Assembly (NCBI GenBank): GCA_947176065.1
Contig: CAMWPB010000003.1
Location: forward strand, 1 to 64,000
Direction: 5' to 3'
Origin: an uncultured Lachnospiraceae bacterium
Lineage (GTDB): Bacteria; Bacillota; Clostridia; Lachnospirales; Lachnospiraceae
DNA length: 64,000 nt
In this document: piece after piece, positions 27,363 to 37,120 of the stretch
How the letters are laid out: each line of letters starts with the position of its first letter
Position numbering within the stretch: position 1 is the stretch's first letter
Notes under the pieces: model-generated
What the model saw: the letters and a program-made list of their open reading frames with translations, nothing else
Told to the model about the DNA's origin: nothing
Databases searched by the model: none
Translations under genes and position numbers: made by a program

Positions 27363-30300
27363 TTATTTCACAGGACTGTCCTTCCTATGAAACAGCCGTG
27401 CCACAAGTCCCTGTTTTCCCGGAAAGCCATTCCTGCCTGTGGAATGCTGTATCCCCTCCAACAAAAACTTTGCTTCCATCACATCCGCGTTTCTTTCAAG
27501 CGTCTCCTCAAACTGCGCAGCCGCCTTCTCAAATTCCCCTTCGCTATAATAATAAAATCCAAGCCAGAGAGAAGCCTCAAAGCACTTTTTATATCCACAG
27601 CCGGCACAGGGCCTGATCTGCTCCATCCGCTCAAAAATACCCTTGGCTTTCTCCTTCTCTCCCAGCGCCAGATAACACCAGCCAAGCCAGCCGCTCTGCA
27701 TGGGCGCATATTTGGTATAAGCCTGATAGTCCTCCTGCGTTATATTGCTTTCTGCAAGATGTTCCAAAGCCTTCTTCGCGCAGCGCGCCGCCTCCTCACG
27801 CTGCCCGGCCATATAATAGCCCTTCGCAGCGCGCCATTTCATCTTGAATTTTTTCCGGCTGTCCCCGTAAAGCGTCGCCGCCTCCTCATATTTTTTTGCG
27901 GCCTTCTCAAAGGCGGTGGTTTCCTGCAGATTGTCGGCCCACTCCTCATACAGAGCCGCCAGCTCCTGCCTGTCCGCGGTACGCTTGAAATACGCCCTCT
28001 TTGCCTCGTCAAAGACCGCCAGCCCTTCCTTTACCTTTCCCATCCTGATCATCGTAAAGGCAACCGTGCCGTAGTAATCCTCGTCATCCCCCAGACGTTT
28101 CCGCCTCTCTTCCTGTATCTGCAGAACTTCCTCCAGACGCTTCATTTCCGAATAGCAGTCAGACAGCGTTTCCCACAACGTATCATCCGCCGGGAAAATC
28201 GCCAGACCCTCTCTGCAGCAGGCAATGGCTTTCTCGTAATCTTTCAGCTTCTGGCAGCACTCCGCCATGCCTCTGTAGCCCTTGACGGATGTATCCTTCG
28301 CCTCCATCGTCTCTACCGCGCGCTTATAAGCCGCATACCCCTTTTCAAACTGCTTGTCATTTGTGTAGACAAGACCGATATTCTGCCAGAGAATATAGCA
28401 TTCCTCCTCCGGGACGGTTCCCGCCGCAAGCGCCGCCTCATAATCCGCCACGGCAAGCGCCGTCTCCATCGCATCCGAATACAGATTCCCTCTGTCCCAA
28501 AGGCGGTATCCCCGGTTTTCGGTAATTTCCATCTGTTTGTTGATATAGCGCATCGCCTCGTCATAATCCGCCCGCTTATACTCCGCGCGGTACAGGTTCT
28601 CATAACACCGGTAAAGCCTCAGGTTCGTATCCCGGTAGGTATCGTCCTGCTCCACCGCCTTCTTAAAGTAAGATGCGGCCTGCCGCCAATCCTCCGCCAT
28701 CTGACAGCAGACGCCCATGCCAAAATAAAATTCCGTGTGGTGGTAAACTGCCTCCACCCTCTTATACTGCACAAGAGCCTTGTCAAACCGCTCCGAATCC
28801 CGCAAAAGATTCCCAAGCACAAGCACATAGTAGGGCTCCTCCGGGTCTAACATGATGGCTCCCTGAACAAGTTCTATCGCCGTATCAAGCTTCTCGTCAC
28901 TCTCAAATAAAAGTCCTTTCTCAAAAAGCAGTTCCGCCCGGTCAAGTGTGTCCCTGTCCTCCGCCTCCTTCCCTGTCGTTTCCTTCGTCTCCTTCAGCAG
29001 CGCATTCAGTATTTCCAAAGGACGCTCCCGGCTCTCCTCGTCTTCCGAAAGCATTCTCAATATCTTCGCCTCCTGAAAACGCAGCTTCCTGGAAAACTCC
29101 ACCTCATTTTCCCGCGCCCGTTCTATGACGCCAATCGCATCCTTGTACTGATTATAATCATAAAAGATCATCGCCGCATAGAGATACGGTTTGTCAAAGC
29201 CCGCATACAGGTCTATGGCGCGGTAATAATCATCCACCACCTGCTGCGCCTTCCTCATATAGTAACACGCTTCCTGTCTGACGAGATATGCGGGATAAAA
29301 CCCTTCATCCGCCTCCAGTATCTCGTCGCATACCTCAGTGGCTCTCTCGTATTCCTTCTGGGAAAGATACCTGTCCGCCAGATAATATTTACAGTCAATC
29401 CGAATCCTTTCGTCCGCCTCCAACCCGATCGCCGTCTTAGTCTCCCGCTCTCCTTCTTCCGGCTTATCGGTACAATAATAGCAGACGCCGAGAAGACGGT
29501 GGCTCTGCGCAGCCTTTGACGCCTTCTCCTTCTCGTCATCCTCATTTTCCTGCACACTTTTCAAATGTGCCAAATATACGGGAATTGCTTTCTCGTAACA
29601 CTCCAATCTGTAAAGAGCCCACGCTTTCAGCTCAAGACCGTCCTCCTCCGTCTCCAGCCCGCCATCCTCCGCAAGCAGGTCAAGTATATCCTCATACCGC
29701 TCCAGATCAAACAGCCGCCACCCCAGAAACAACCGCAGTTCCTTCCCTGAAAGATCCTCATAAGCCTCTCCCCTGTCAAGCGCCTCCCGCAGCAGGGGAA
29801 TCAGCTCGTTGTCAATCTCCTTCTGTAATCCGAGAAGCTCTTCATCCCGCCTGTTCACCTTAATCAGTTCATTCACATATTTCCCGGCCTGATACCAGCT
29901 TTTCCGCTCTGTCAGACAGTGCGCGGCAAAATACTTCGCCATATAATAATCCGGCTCCTCGGAGAGCACCGCCTGCCACTGCGCAAGTCCCTTGTCCTCA
30001 TCTCCCGTGTCATAAAAGATTTTTCCTGTCCAGACCCGTACATAGCTGTCCGCCGGGTAACGCCCGATCAGCTTCTCCGCCAGTTCCCGTCCCTTTTCGC
30101 ACTCTTCCCTGCGGATATACAGACGCAAGCGCTCCACATCCTCATAGGGATGGTAAATACCGTGCCTTTTCATATCCGACAGACTCTGGGAAACGCCCTC
30201 CGTCTCATCGTTCTCAAGCTGGTTTTTGATCTGGAAATACTCTCTGATATAATCGTCTGCCTCCTCATCGCTCTCCGGCAGATAACCGTCCAGCGCCTCA

Positions 30301-30815
30301 AACAGACTGTAGTCGAGAAAATCCTCCGTATTTACATGGTACTCAATATGTTTCAGGAAATTTACATGAAAGTCATCCTTCAGCGCATCAAAATCCTCCA
30401 ACACATGAAATACCTGATCCAGCAGGCGCCAGACCGCCTGGGGCAGGAGGGCGTGCCCGGAAAGGAAACCGAGAATCTGTTCCCTCGCCTCCAGAAAAGT
30501 ATCCAGACCGACGCAGACCGGGTCATCAAAAAGCGCTTTCCAGCGATCCGCCTCCCTGCGCAAAAGAATATCCCGATAAACTTCCCGCACACGCTTCATC
30601 CACAGCCCGACCTCTCCCTGCGGCTGTTCCTCCTCTTCCTCCTGCTCCCCGGCGAAACGAAGCGCCTCCTCATAAGCCTCCCGAAGACGCTTAAATCCCT
30701 CCGGGTCATCCTCCGGGTTCGTATTCTTTAAAAGCGTAAGGTATCCCTGCCTGATTTCCGCTTCATCCCTCGTTTCCGAAAGACCCAGTATCTGAAATGC
30801 CAGCTTTTTGTCCAT
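27363..30815 (-). CDS. Large J-domain-like and TPR repeat protein
   Basis: 1150 residues. Residues 4-55 resemble a J domain (LAFQILGLSETRDEAEIRQGY ending in FKRLREAYEEAL), but the HPD loop that triggers Hsp70 ATPase is replaced by NTNPEDDPEG. Residues about 230-1130 are a long run of tetratricopeptide-type helices (for example AKYFAAHCLTERKSWYQAGK and VYHHTEFYFGMGVCCQMAED). No membrane segment is seen. It lies 41 bases upstream of hscC on the same strand and probably forms an operon, so it is likely the dedicated co-chaperone or client scaffold. Confidence 0.8.
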   Translation of the reverse strand: MDKKLAFQILGLSETRDEAEIRQGYLTLLKNTNPEDDPEGFKRLREAYEEALRFAGEQEEEEEQPQGEVGLWMKRVREVYRDILLRREADRWKALFDDPVCVGLDTFLEAREQILGFLSGHALLPQAVWRLLDQVFHVLEDFDALKDDFHVNFLKHIEYHVNTEDFLDYSLFEALDGYLPESDEEADDYIREYFQIKNQLENDETEGVSQSLSDMKRHGIYHPYEDVERLRLYIRREECEKGRELAEKLIGRYPADSYVRVWTGKIFYDTGDEDKGLAQWQAVLSEEPDYYMAKYFAAHCLTERKSWYQAGKYVNELIKVNRRDEELLGLQKEIDNELIPLLREALDRGEAYEDLSGKELRLFLGWRLFDLERYEDILDLLAEDGGLETEEDGLELKAWALYRLECYEKAIPVYLAHLKSVQENEDDEKEKASKAAQSHRLLGVCYYCTDKPEEGERETKTAIGLEADERIRIDCKYYLADRYLSQKEYERATEVCDEILEADEGFYPAYLVRQEACYYMRKAQQVVDDYYRAIDLYAGFDKPYLYAAMIFYDYNQYKDAIGVIERARENEVEFSRKLRFQEAKILRMLSEDEESRERPLEILNALLKETKETTGKEAEDRDTLDRAELLFEKGLLFESDEKLDTAIELVQGAIMLDPEEPYYVLVLGNLLRDSERFDKALVQYKRVEAVYHHTEFYFGMGVCCQMAEDWRQAASYFKKAVEQDDTYRDTNLRLYRCYENLYRAEYKRADYDEAMRYINKQMEITENRGYRLWDRGNLYSDAMETALAVADYEAALAAGTVPEEECYILWQNIGLVYTNDKQFEKGYAAYKRAVETMEAKDTSVKGYRGMAECCQKLKDYEKAIACCREGLAIFPADDTLWETLSDCYSEMKRLEEVLQIQEERRKRLGDDEDYYGTVAFTMIRMGKVKEGLAVFDEAKRAYFKRTADRQELAALYEEWADNLQETTAFEKAAKKYEEAATLYGDSRKKFKMKWRAAKGYYMAGQREEAARCAKKALEHLAESNITQEDYQAYTKYAPMQSGWLGWCYLALGEKEKAKGIFERMEQIRPCAGCGYKKCFEASLWLGFYYYSEGEFEKAAAQFEETLERNADVMEAKFLLEGIQHSTGRNGFPGKQGLVARLFHRKDSPVK

Positions 30816-30850
30816 AAATATACCGCTCCTCTCCAGCCTCCGTCCCTTTT

Positions 30851-30858
30851 ATCATAGC
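30851..30858 (-). promoter_or_regulatory. Extended -10 element before the J/TPR-hscC operon
   Basis: The minus strand carries TGC-TATGAT about 40 bases before the start codon at 30815. No convincing -35 box is visible at the usual spacing. Confidence 0.35.
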
Positions 30859-30881
30859 ACATGCCCGCCGTAAAATCGAGT

Positions 30882-30914
30882 AAAGCCTCCTTCGCACATG
30901 ACAAAGGAGGCTTT
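30882..30914 (-). terminator. Hairpin after glgP
   Basis: A perfect 11-bp stem (AAAGCCTCCTT and AAGGAGGCTTT, 11-base loop) lies just after the glycogen phosphorylase stop codon. The following T-tract on the minus strand is weak, so termination efficiency is uncertain. Confidence 0.6.
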
Positions 30915-30930
30915 CCATTCGCTTATATAT

Positions 30931-33447
30931 TTATTTCCCGGGTTTCCTCACTACGGAAGCCGCTGTCGTCACAGGCTCTTTCGGCAGCACAACCTTATCG
31001 AGCTTCCAGATCTCATCCACATACTCCTGAATGGTTCTGTCGGAAGTGAATTTGCCGGAGCATGCCACATTCAAGATAGCGCTTCTCGCCCAGCCCTTTT
31101 CATTCCGATAGGCCGCCTCCACTTTTTTCTGTGCCTCCGCATAAGCCTTGAAATCCTTCAGGATAAAATAGGTATCCGCTTTTGCGGTGCTCTGCGTATT
31201 CAACAGAGAGTTGTACAGGGAGCGGAACATATCCGGATCGCCGGGCGCATAAGTGCCGTTGATAAGCTGCATCAGCACCTTTCTCACGTCGGGATCATTG
31301 TTAAAGATCTCCGTGGGATCATAGCCGCCGTAATTCTCGTAGCGGATAACTTCATCGGAGGACAGACCGAAGATAAACGCGTTCTCCTCCCCTACTTCCT
31401 CCACGATCTCCACGTTTGCACCGTCCATCGTACCAATGGTCAGCGCGCCGTTTAACATGAACTTCATGTTACCCGTGCCGGAAGCCTCCTTGCTGGCCGT
31501 GGAAATCTGCTCGGACACATCCGCCGCCGCGAAGATGATCTCTGCATTGGACACACGGTAGTTCTCGATAAATACCACCTTGATCTTTCCGTTGATAGCG
31601 GGATCATTGTTCACCACATCCGCTACGGAATTGATCAGCTTGATGGTCAGCTTCGCGTTCTTGTAGCCTGCCGCCGCCTTCGCGCCGAAAATGAACGTTC
31701 TGGGATAGAACTCCATATCCGGGTGCTCTTTCAACTCATTGTAGAGATACATCACATGCAGGATGTTCAAAAGCTGTCTCTTGTACTCATGCAGACGCTT
31801 AACCTGTACGTCAAAAATGGAACGGGGATCAACCTCAATGCCGTTGTGCTCCATAATATACTCCGCCAGACGCACCTTATTCTGATATTTAATATTCATA
31901 AATTCCTGCTGTGCCTTCTCGTCGTCGGCATAAATCTTTAACTTGTTGATCTTTGGCAGATCCGTAATCCAGTCATTGCCCACGTGATCTGTCACCCAGT
32001 CTGCAAGAAGCGGATTCGCATGGAGGAGGAAACGTCTCTGCGTAATGCCGTTGGTCTTGTTGTTGAACTTCTCAGGCATCATCTCATAGAAATCCTTAAG
32101 CTCCTGATTCTTTAAGATTTCCGTATGTAATCTCGCCACACCGTTCACGGAGTAACCAGCCGCGATCGCCAGATGCGCCATCTTCACCTGGCCGTCATAG
32201 ATGATCGCCATCTTTCTGACTTTCTCATGGTCACCGGGATACTTCTGCTCAATCCTCGCAATGAAGCGGCGGTTGATCTCCTCCACAATCTGGTACACTC
32301 TGGGAAGGAGTCTTGAGAAAAGCTCGATGGGCCATTTCTCCAACGCCTCCGACATGATCGTATGGTTGGTGTACGCACAGGTCTTCGTGGTCACTTCCCA
32401 CGCCTCGTCCCATGTCAGATAATGCTCATCCATCAGGATGCGCATCAGCTCCGCTATCGCAACGGTCGGGTGGGTATCATTCAACTGGAAGGTTACCTTC
32501 TCGTAGAATTTCCTGATATCGTCATGTTTCCTCAAATATTTCGCCACGGCCTCCTGCACCGATGCCGAAATGAAGAAATACTGCTGTTTTAGGCGAAGCT
32601 CCTTGCCCGCATAGTGATTGTCGTTGGGGTAGAGCACCTCCACGATATTTCTCGCCAGATTCTCCTGCTCCACCGCCTTCTGGTAGTCGCCCTTGTCAAA
32701 GGAATCGAGCTGGAAACAGTTCACAGGCTCCGCATCCCAGATACGAAGGGTATTGACAATACCGTTGCCATAACCCACTACCGGCAGATCATAGGGAATC
32801 GCCGTTACCGCCTGATAGCCCTCCTGCTTGAAATTGTTTCTGCCGTTCTCATCCACATACACGTTTACATAGCCGCCGAAACGCACTTCCTTCGCATACT
32901 CCGGTCTGCGGAGCTCAAAGGGATTGCCGTCCTTCAGCCAGTTGTCCGGCACTTCCACCTGATAACCGTCGCGGATCTCCTGCTTAAACATGCCGTAACG
33001 GTATCTGATGCCGCAGCCGTATGCCGCATAGCCGAGAGTTGCCAGCGAGTCCAGAAAGCAGGCTGCCAGACGGCCTAAGCCCCCGTTGCCCAGCGCTGCA
33101 TCGGGCTCCTGATCCTCCACCACGTTAATGTCGATGCCAAGCTCCTCCAGCGCCTTGGAGAACGCTTTATATGCCTGCAGATTGATTATGTTGTTACCGA
33201 GCGCTCTGCCCATCAGGAACTCCATTGACAGATAATAAACCATCTTCGGGTCCTGTCTGTCATACTCCTTCTGGGTCTTTAACCAATGATCTACGATGGC
33301 GTCCTTAATCGCATAGGATACCGCCTGAAAGATCTGCTGGTCGGTCGCCTCTTCCAACGTCTTTCTGTAAAGAGTTTTTACATTGTAAAGGACACTTCTC
33401 TTAAAAAGCTCTGTATCAAAAGTTGTCGTGGGTGCTTTTTTAATCAT
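30931..33447 (-). CDS. glgP: Glycogen/starch/alpha-glucan phosphorylase
   Basis: 838 residues from the ATG at 33447, directly after GAGGAGGAG; the frame is open further upstream but that part lacks family similarity and a ribosome site. GT35 phosphorylase releases glucose 1-phosphate from alpha-1,4-glucan using PLP. The PLP-lysine region EASGTGNMKFMLNGALTIGT (about residues 645-665), the DALGNGGLGRLAACFLDSL glycine motif and the RRFLLHANPLL stretch are intact. No other glycogen genes are adjacent; it is transcribed alone between its promoter (33502-33530) and the hairpin at 30882. Confidence 0.97.
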   Translation of the reverse strand: MIKKAPTTTFDTELFKRSVLYNVKTLYRKTLEEATDQQIFQAVSYAIKDAIVDHWLKTQKEYDRQDPKMVYYLSMEFLMGRALGNNIINLQAYKAFSKALEELGIDINVVEDQEPDAALGNGGLGRLAACFLDSLATLGYAAYGCGIRYRYGMFKQEIRDGYQVEVPDNWLKDGNPFELRRPEYAKEVRFGGYVNVYVDENGRNNFKQEGYQAVTAIPYDLPVVGYGNGIVNTLRIWDAEPVNCFQLDSFDKGDYQKAVEQENLARNIVEVLYPNDNHYAGKELRLKQQYFFISASVQEAVAKYLRKHDDIRKFYEKVTFQLNDTHPTVAIAELMRILMDEHYLTWDEAWEVTTKTCAYTNHTIMSEALEKWPIELFSRLLPRVYQIVEEINRRFIARIEQKYPGDHEKVRKMAIIYDGQVKMAHLAIAAGYSVNGVARLHTEILKNQELKDFYEMMPEKFNNKTNGITQRRFLLHANPLLADWVTDHVGNDWITDLPKINKLKIYADDEKAQQEFMNIKYQNKVRLAEYIMEHNGIEVDPRSIFDVQVKRLHEYKRQLLNILHVMYLYNELKEHPDMEFYPRTFIFGAKAAAGYKNAKLTIKLINSVADVVNNDPAINGKIKVVFIENYRVSNAEIIFAAADVSEQISTASKEASGTGNMKFMLNGALTIGTMDGANVEIVEEVGEENAFIFGLSSDEVIRYENYGGYDPTEIFNNDPDVRKVLMQLINGTYAPGDPDMFRSLYNSLLNTQSTAKADTYFILKDFKAYAEAQKKVEAAYRNEKGWARSAILNVACSGKFTSDRTIQEYVDEIWKLDKVVLPKEPVTTAASVVRKPGK

Positions 33448-33501
33448 CTCTCTCCTCCTCGTTAACCCTGCTGTCAGACAAGTTTGCTTACATTCCTCTC
33501 T

Positions 33502-33530
33502 ATTATATCTTGAATTTCTCCATTTGACCA
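33502..33530 (-). promoter_or_regulatory. Sigma-A-type promoter of glgP
   Basis: On the minus strand a perfect -10 TATAAT (33502-33507) is preceded, after a 17-base spacer, by a weak -35 TGGTCA (33525-33530). It lies about 55 bases upstream of the glgP start. Confidence 0.6.
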
Positions 33531-33563
33531 TAAGCAATGTACGCAAATTGTGTTTTTTTATGC

Positions 33564-36500
33564 TTATATCTTCTCGATGTCGATCTTCACCGTCTCCCCG
33601 TTCACGTTCCACTCTCTGGAAACTGCCAGGCTTTCTCCCGTACCGATGCTCTCAGCCAGCACCTTCCCCGCAATCACGGCTTCATTCTTCGCGGCAATCT
33701 GCGCCACTTTCTCATTCCCGTTAAAGGAGACTCTGATGCGGTCCATCACATCGAAATCAGCGTCCTTACGCATATTCTGGATCTTGCTGATGATCTCGTA
33801 CACAAAGCCCTCCTCGATCAGCTCATCCGTCAGGTTCGTGTCCAGCACCACCGTTACATAATTGTCGGCCTCCGCCACAAAACCGTCCTTCTGCGCCATA
33901 TCGATGAGCAGGTCTTCTTCCGCAAGGGAAACTTCCGTGCCGTCCACGTCAAAAGCGAGCTTACCCTCCGCCCTTAAGATCTCCATCGCCGCGCTGCCGT
34001 CCACCGCAGAAAGATACGCCTTGATGCCGCCGAGCTGTTTGCCGTATTTCGGGCCGACGGTCTTAAGCTGGGGCTTGAAGCTGTAAGTGGTAAACGCCGA
34101 CACATCGTCGGAGAATACGATCTGTTTTACATTTAACTCATCCCTGATGATCTCCTGATAGAAATCGTCGAGCGCATTCTCCGCCTTCACATACATGGTA
34201 CCGATGGGCTGGCGGTTCTTGATGTTGGCCGTATTGCGGGCCGCACGGCCCATAACCACGATCTTCAAAACCTCCTCCATGGAGTTCTCCAGCTTTTTGT
34301 CGATCATCCCTTCGTCCGCTGTCGGGAAGTCGCACAGATGAATGCTCTCCGGCGCGTCTTTGTCAATGCTGCACACCAGATTGCGGTAGATTTCCTCCGT
34401 CATAAAGGGAATCATGGGCGCCGCGCACTTACAGATGTTCACAAGAGCCGTATAGAGGGTCATGTAAGCGTTGATCTTATCCTGCTCCATTCCCTTTGCC
34501 CAGAAACGTTCGCGGCTTCTTCTCACATACCAGTTGCTCATCTCGTCCACAAAATTGTCCAGTACCCTGGCCGCCTCGGGGATTCTGTAACCGTTCAGAT
34601 GATCATCCACCTCCTTGATGGCCGTGTTCAGTTTGGAGAGCAGCCACTTGTCCATAACGGGAAGCTTGTCATATTCCAGACTGTACTTCGTCGCGTCAAA
34701 GCTGTCGATATTCGCATACAGCACGAAGAAGGCGTAGGTATTCCAGAGCGTGCCGAGGAACTTACGCTGTCCTTCCTGCACCGCCTTGCCGTGGAAACGG
34801 TTAGGCAACCAGGGCGCCGAGTTGATATAGAAATACCAGCGGATCGCGTCCGCGCCGTAAGTTTCAAGGGCCTCGAAAGGATCTACCGCATTGCCCTTAC
34901 TCTTGCTCATCTTCTGTCCGTTTTCGTCCTGCACATGCCCCAGCACAATGACATTCTCGAAGGGCGCACAGTTAAACAGGAGCGTGGACTCCGCCATCAG
35001 AGAGTAGAACCATCCGCGGGTCTGGTCCACCGCCTCGGAAATAAACTGCGCCGGGAACTGGCTGTCAAACAGCTCCTTATTCTCAAAGGGATAATGATGC
35101 TGCGCAAAAGGCATCGCGCCGGAATCAAACCAGCAGTCGATCACCTCCGGCACACGCTTCATTGTCTTACCGCATTCGGGGCAGGTGCAGGTGATCTCGT
35201 CGATATAAGGTCTGTGCAGCTCCACGGTCTTCGCCGCCGCGTTGCCGCTCATTTTCTCCAGCTCCTCGCGGGAACCGATGGCCTCCATGTGTCCACATCC
35301 CTCGCACTCCCACACATTTAAGGGCGTGCCCCAGTAGCGGTTACGGGAAATGCCCCAATCCTGAATATTTTCCAGCCAGTTGCCGAAACGTCCCTCACCG
35401 ATGGACTCGGGAATCCAGTTCACCGTCTTGTTGTTCCGCACCAGATCGTCGCGCACCGCCGTCATCTTGATGAACCAGGACTCGCGGGCATAGTAGATCA
35501 GGGGCGTGTCGCAGCGCCAGCAGAACGGATAATCATGCTCGAACTTAGGCGCGTCAAACAGTTTTCCTTCTTTATCCAGATCTTTAATAACCTCCGGGTC
35601 AGCCTTTTTCACAAACAGACCGGCGTAGGGCGTCTCCTCGGTCATATTTCCCTTGCCGTCCACAAACTGTACGAAGGGCAGATCATACTTGCGGCCCACC
35701 TGCGCGTCGTCCTCACCGAAGGCAGGAGCGATATGCACGATGCCGGTACCGTCAGTCATGGTAACGTAGCTGTCGCACGTCACATAATGGGCTTTCTTTT
35801 TCTGTCTGGCAGCCTCCTCGCCCGCGCAGGCAAAAAGCGGCTCATACTCCTTGCGTTCCAGATCTGTTCCCACATAGGTCTCCAGAATTTCGTAGGCAGG
35901 CTTTCCTTCCTCCGCAAGTTTACCAAGTACCGTGTCAAGCAGTGCCTTCGCCATATAATAGGTATAGCCGTCCGCCGCTTTCACCTTCACATAGGCTTCC
36001 ACAGGGTTTACACAGAGCGCCACATTGGAGGGCAGCGTCCAGGGCGTGGTCGTCCATGCCAGGAAATAAGCGTCCTCGCCCACCACTTTAAATCTGGCAA
36101 TAGCGGAGCGTTCCTTCACCGCCTTGTATCCCTGCGCCACCTCATGGGAGGACAGGGGCGTACCGCAGCGGGGGCAGTAGGGCACAATCTTAAAGCCCTT
36201 GTACAGCAGATTTTTATCCCAGATCTGCTTGAGCGCCCACCACTCGGACTCGATAAAATCATCATGGTAAGTCACATAAGGATCGTCCATGTCAGCCCAG
36301 AAGCCGACCGTGCCGGAGAAGTCCTCCCACATACCTTTGTACTTCCATACAGATTCCTTACATTTGCTGATAAACGGGTCGAGTCCGTACTCCTCGATCT
36401 GCTCCTTGCCGTCCAGACCGAGCAGCTTCTCCACTTCCAGCTCCACCGGAAGCCCGTGGGTATCCCATCCCGCCTTACGGGGCACCATATACCCTTTCAT

Positions 36501-36719
36501 GGTACGGTATCTGGGAATCATGTCCTTGATGACACGTGTCAGTACATGTCCGATATGAGGCTTTCCGTTCGCCGTCGGCGGTCCGTCATAAAACGTGTAG
36601 GTAGGGCCGTCCTTGCGGGAGTCCATACTCTTCCTGAAGATATCGTTTTCCTTCCAGAAGAGACATACCTCTTTCTCCCTGTCCACAAAATTCAGGTTTG
36701 CGTCAACTTTCTGATACAT
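33564..36719 (-). CDS. ileS: Isoleucyl-tRNA synthetase
   Basis: 1051 residues from the ATG at 36719, which has an AGGA site at proper spacing; an ATG three codons earlier overlaps that site. Class I synthetase motifs are NGKPHIGHVLTRVIKD (HIGH) and KMSKSKGNAVDP. A CP1 editing domain lies between them (TTTPWTLPSNVALCV). Zinc-type cysteine pairs are visible (YCPRCG; CEGCG; CTCPECGK). The length and layout fit the eukaryote-like, longer IleRS type seen in many Clostridia, which in other bacteria is linked with lower mupirocin sensitivity. It is controlled by the upstream T-box. Confidence 0.96.
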   Translation of the reverse strand: MYQKVDANLNFVDREKEVCLFWKENDIFRKSMDSRKDGPTYTFYDGPPTANGKPHIGHVLTRVIKDMIPRYRTMKGYMVPRKAGWDTHGLPVELEVEKLLGLDGKEQIEEYGLDPFISKCKESVWKYKGMWEDFSGTVGFWADMDDPYVTYHDDFIESEWWALKQIWDKNLLYKGFKIVPYCPRCGTPLSSHEVAQGYKAVKERSAIARFKVVGEDAYFLAWTTTPWTLPSNVALCVNPVEAYVKVKAADGYTYYMAKALLDTVLGKLAEEGKPAYEILETYVGTDLERKEYEPLFACAGEEAARQKKKAHYVTCDSYVTMTDGTGIVHIAPAFGEDDAQVGRKYDLPFVQFVDGKGNMTEETPYAGLFVKKADPEVIKDLDKEGKLFDAPKFEHDYPFCWRCDTPLIYYARESWFIKMTAVRDDLVRNNKTVNWIPESIGEGRFGNWLENIQDWGISRNRYWGTPLNVWECEGCGHMEAIGSREELEKMSGNAAAKTVELHRPYIDEITCTCPECGKTMKRVPEVIDCWFDSGAMPFAQHHYPFENKELFDSQFPAQFISEAVDQTRGWFYSLMAESTLLFNCAPFENVIVLGHVQDENGQKMSKSKGNAVDPFEALETYGADAIRWYFYINSAPWLPNRFHGKAVQEGQRKFLGTLWNTYAFFVLYANIDSFDATKYSLEYDKLPVMDKWLLSKLNTAIKEVDDHLNGYRIPEAARVLDNFVDEMSNWYVRRSRERFWAKGMEQDKINAYMTLYTALVNICKCAAPMIPFMTEEIYRNLVCSIDKDAPESIHLCDFPTADEGMIDKKLENSMEEVLKIVVMGRAARNTANIKNRQPIGTMYVKAENALDDFYQEIIRDELNVKQIVFSDDVSAFTTYSFKPQLKTVGPKYGKQLGGIKAYLSAVDGSAAMEILRAEGKLAFDVDGTEVSLAEEDLLIDMAQKDGFVAEADNYVTVVLDTNLTDELIEEGFVYEIISKIQNMRKDADFDVMDRIRVSFNGNEKVAQIAAKNEAVIAGKVLAESIGTGESLAVSREWNVNGETVKIDIEKI

Positions 36720-36740
36720 AGCGTCCATCCTTTCTTTGAA

Positions 36741-37049
36741 AAAACCAAAGCCCCCGTCCCGTAAAAGGACGAGGGCAAAATTTCTCGTGATACCACCTGT
36801 TACGACGTACCGCCACTGTGAATGGCTATACGGTTCCCGGTAACGGCGGGACGCCGTCAGAGCCTACTGACCCGTCGCGCGCGCGAAACCTCTGAACAAA
36901 GTCTCCAGCAAAAAACGGGGGTTCAGTCTGAAACTCAGAAGTGATTTTCCCTGATCTCCTACTCGTACCGGTCTTTCACCCTCACCGGCTCGCTGCAACT
37001 TTTAAAAACCAGCTACTGTCTTCCTCAACGTTTCTATTTATGATAACTG
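36741..37049 (-). promoter_or_regulatory. T-box riboswitch leader of ileS (isoleucine, ATC specifier)
   Basis: On the minus strand the leader contains the stem I features AGTA and GAGCCGGTGA, a specifier loop reading GGGAAAATCACTTCTGAG with the Ile codon ATC at 36943-36945, and the T-box antiterminator motif (CAGGTGGTATCACG, about 36784-36800) that pairs with the uncharged tRNA end. It ends in a GC-rich terminator hairpin (GCCCTCGTCC with GGACGGGGGC, 36751-36776) before a run of T residues. Uncharged tRNA-Ile should allow read-through into ileS. This accounts for the whole 400-base stretch upstream of ileS. Confidence 0.95.
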
Positions 37050-37084
37050 CTTATCATTTTGGCATTGAAAGGCGGAATTGTCAA
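37040..37084 (-). promoter_or_regulatory. Promoter of the ileS T-box transcript, with a palindrome at the start site
   Basis: The minus strand has a consensus -35 TTGACA (37079-37084), a 17-base spacer and a -10 CAAAAT (37056-37061). A perfect 7-bp inverted repeat (ATGATAA-GCAG-TTATCAT, 37040-37057) overlaps the -10 and the expected transcription start near 37049. Confidence 0.55.
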
Positions 37085-37120
37085 GAAGAATCTTCACCCT
37101 GCAAGCCCGGCAAAGCTCCC

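Noticed and set aside
25727..27616. Very long open frame on the + strand opposite hscC
   Set aside because: The minus strand is clearly Hsp70 with all motifs; the opposite frame is open only because of codon bias and shows no family pattern or ribosome site.
27315..28850. 511-codon open frame opposite the J/TPR gene
   Set aside because: It is antisense to well-formed TPR repeats, is rich in His, Arg and Leu as shadows are, and has no ribosome site.
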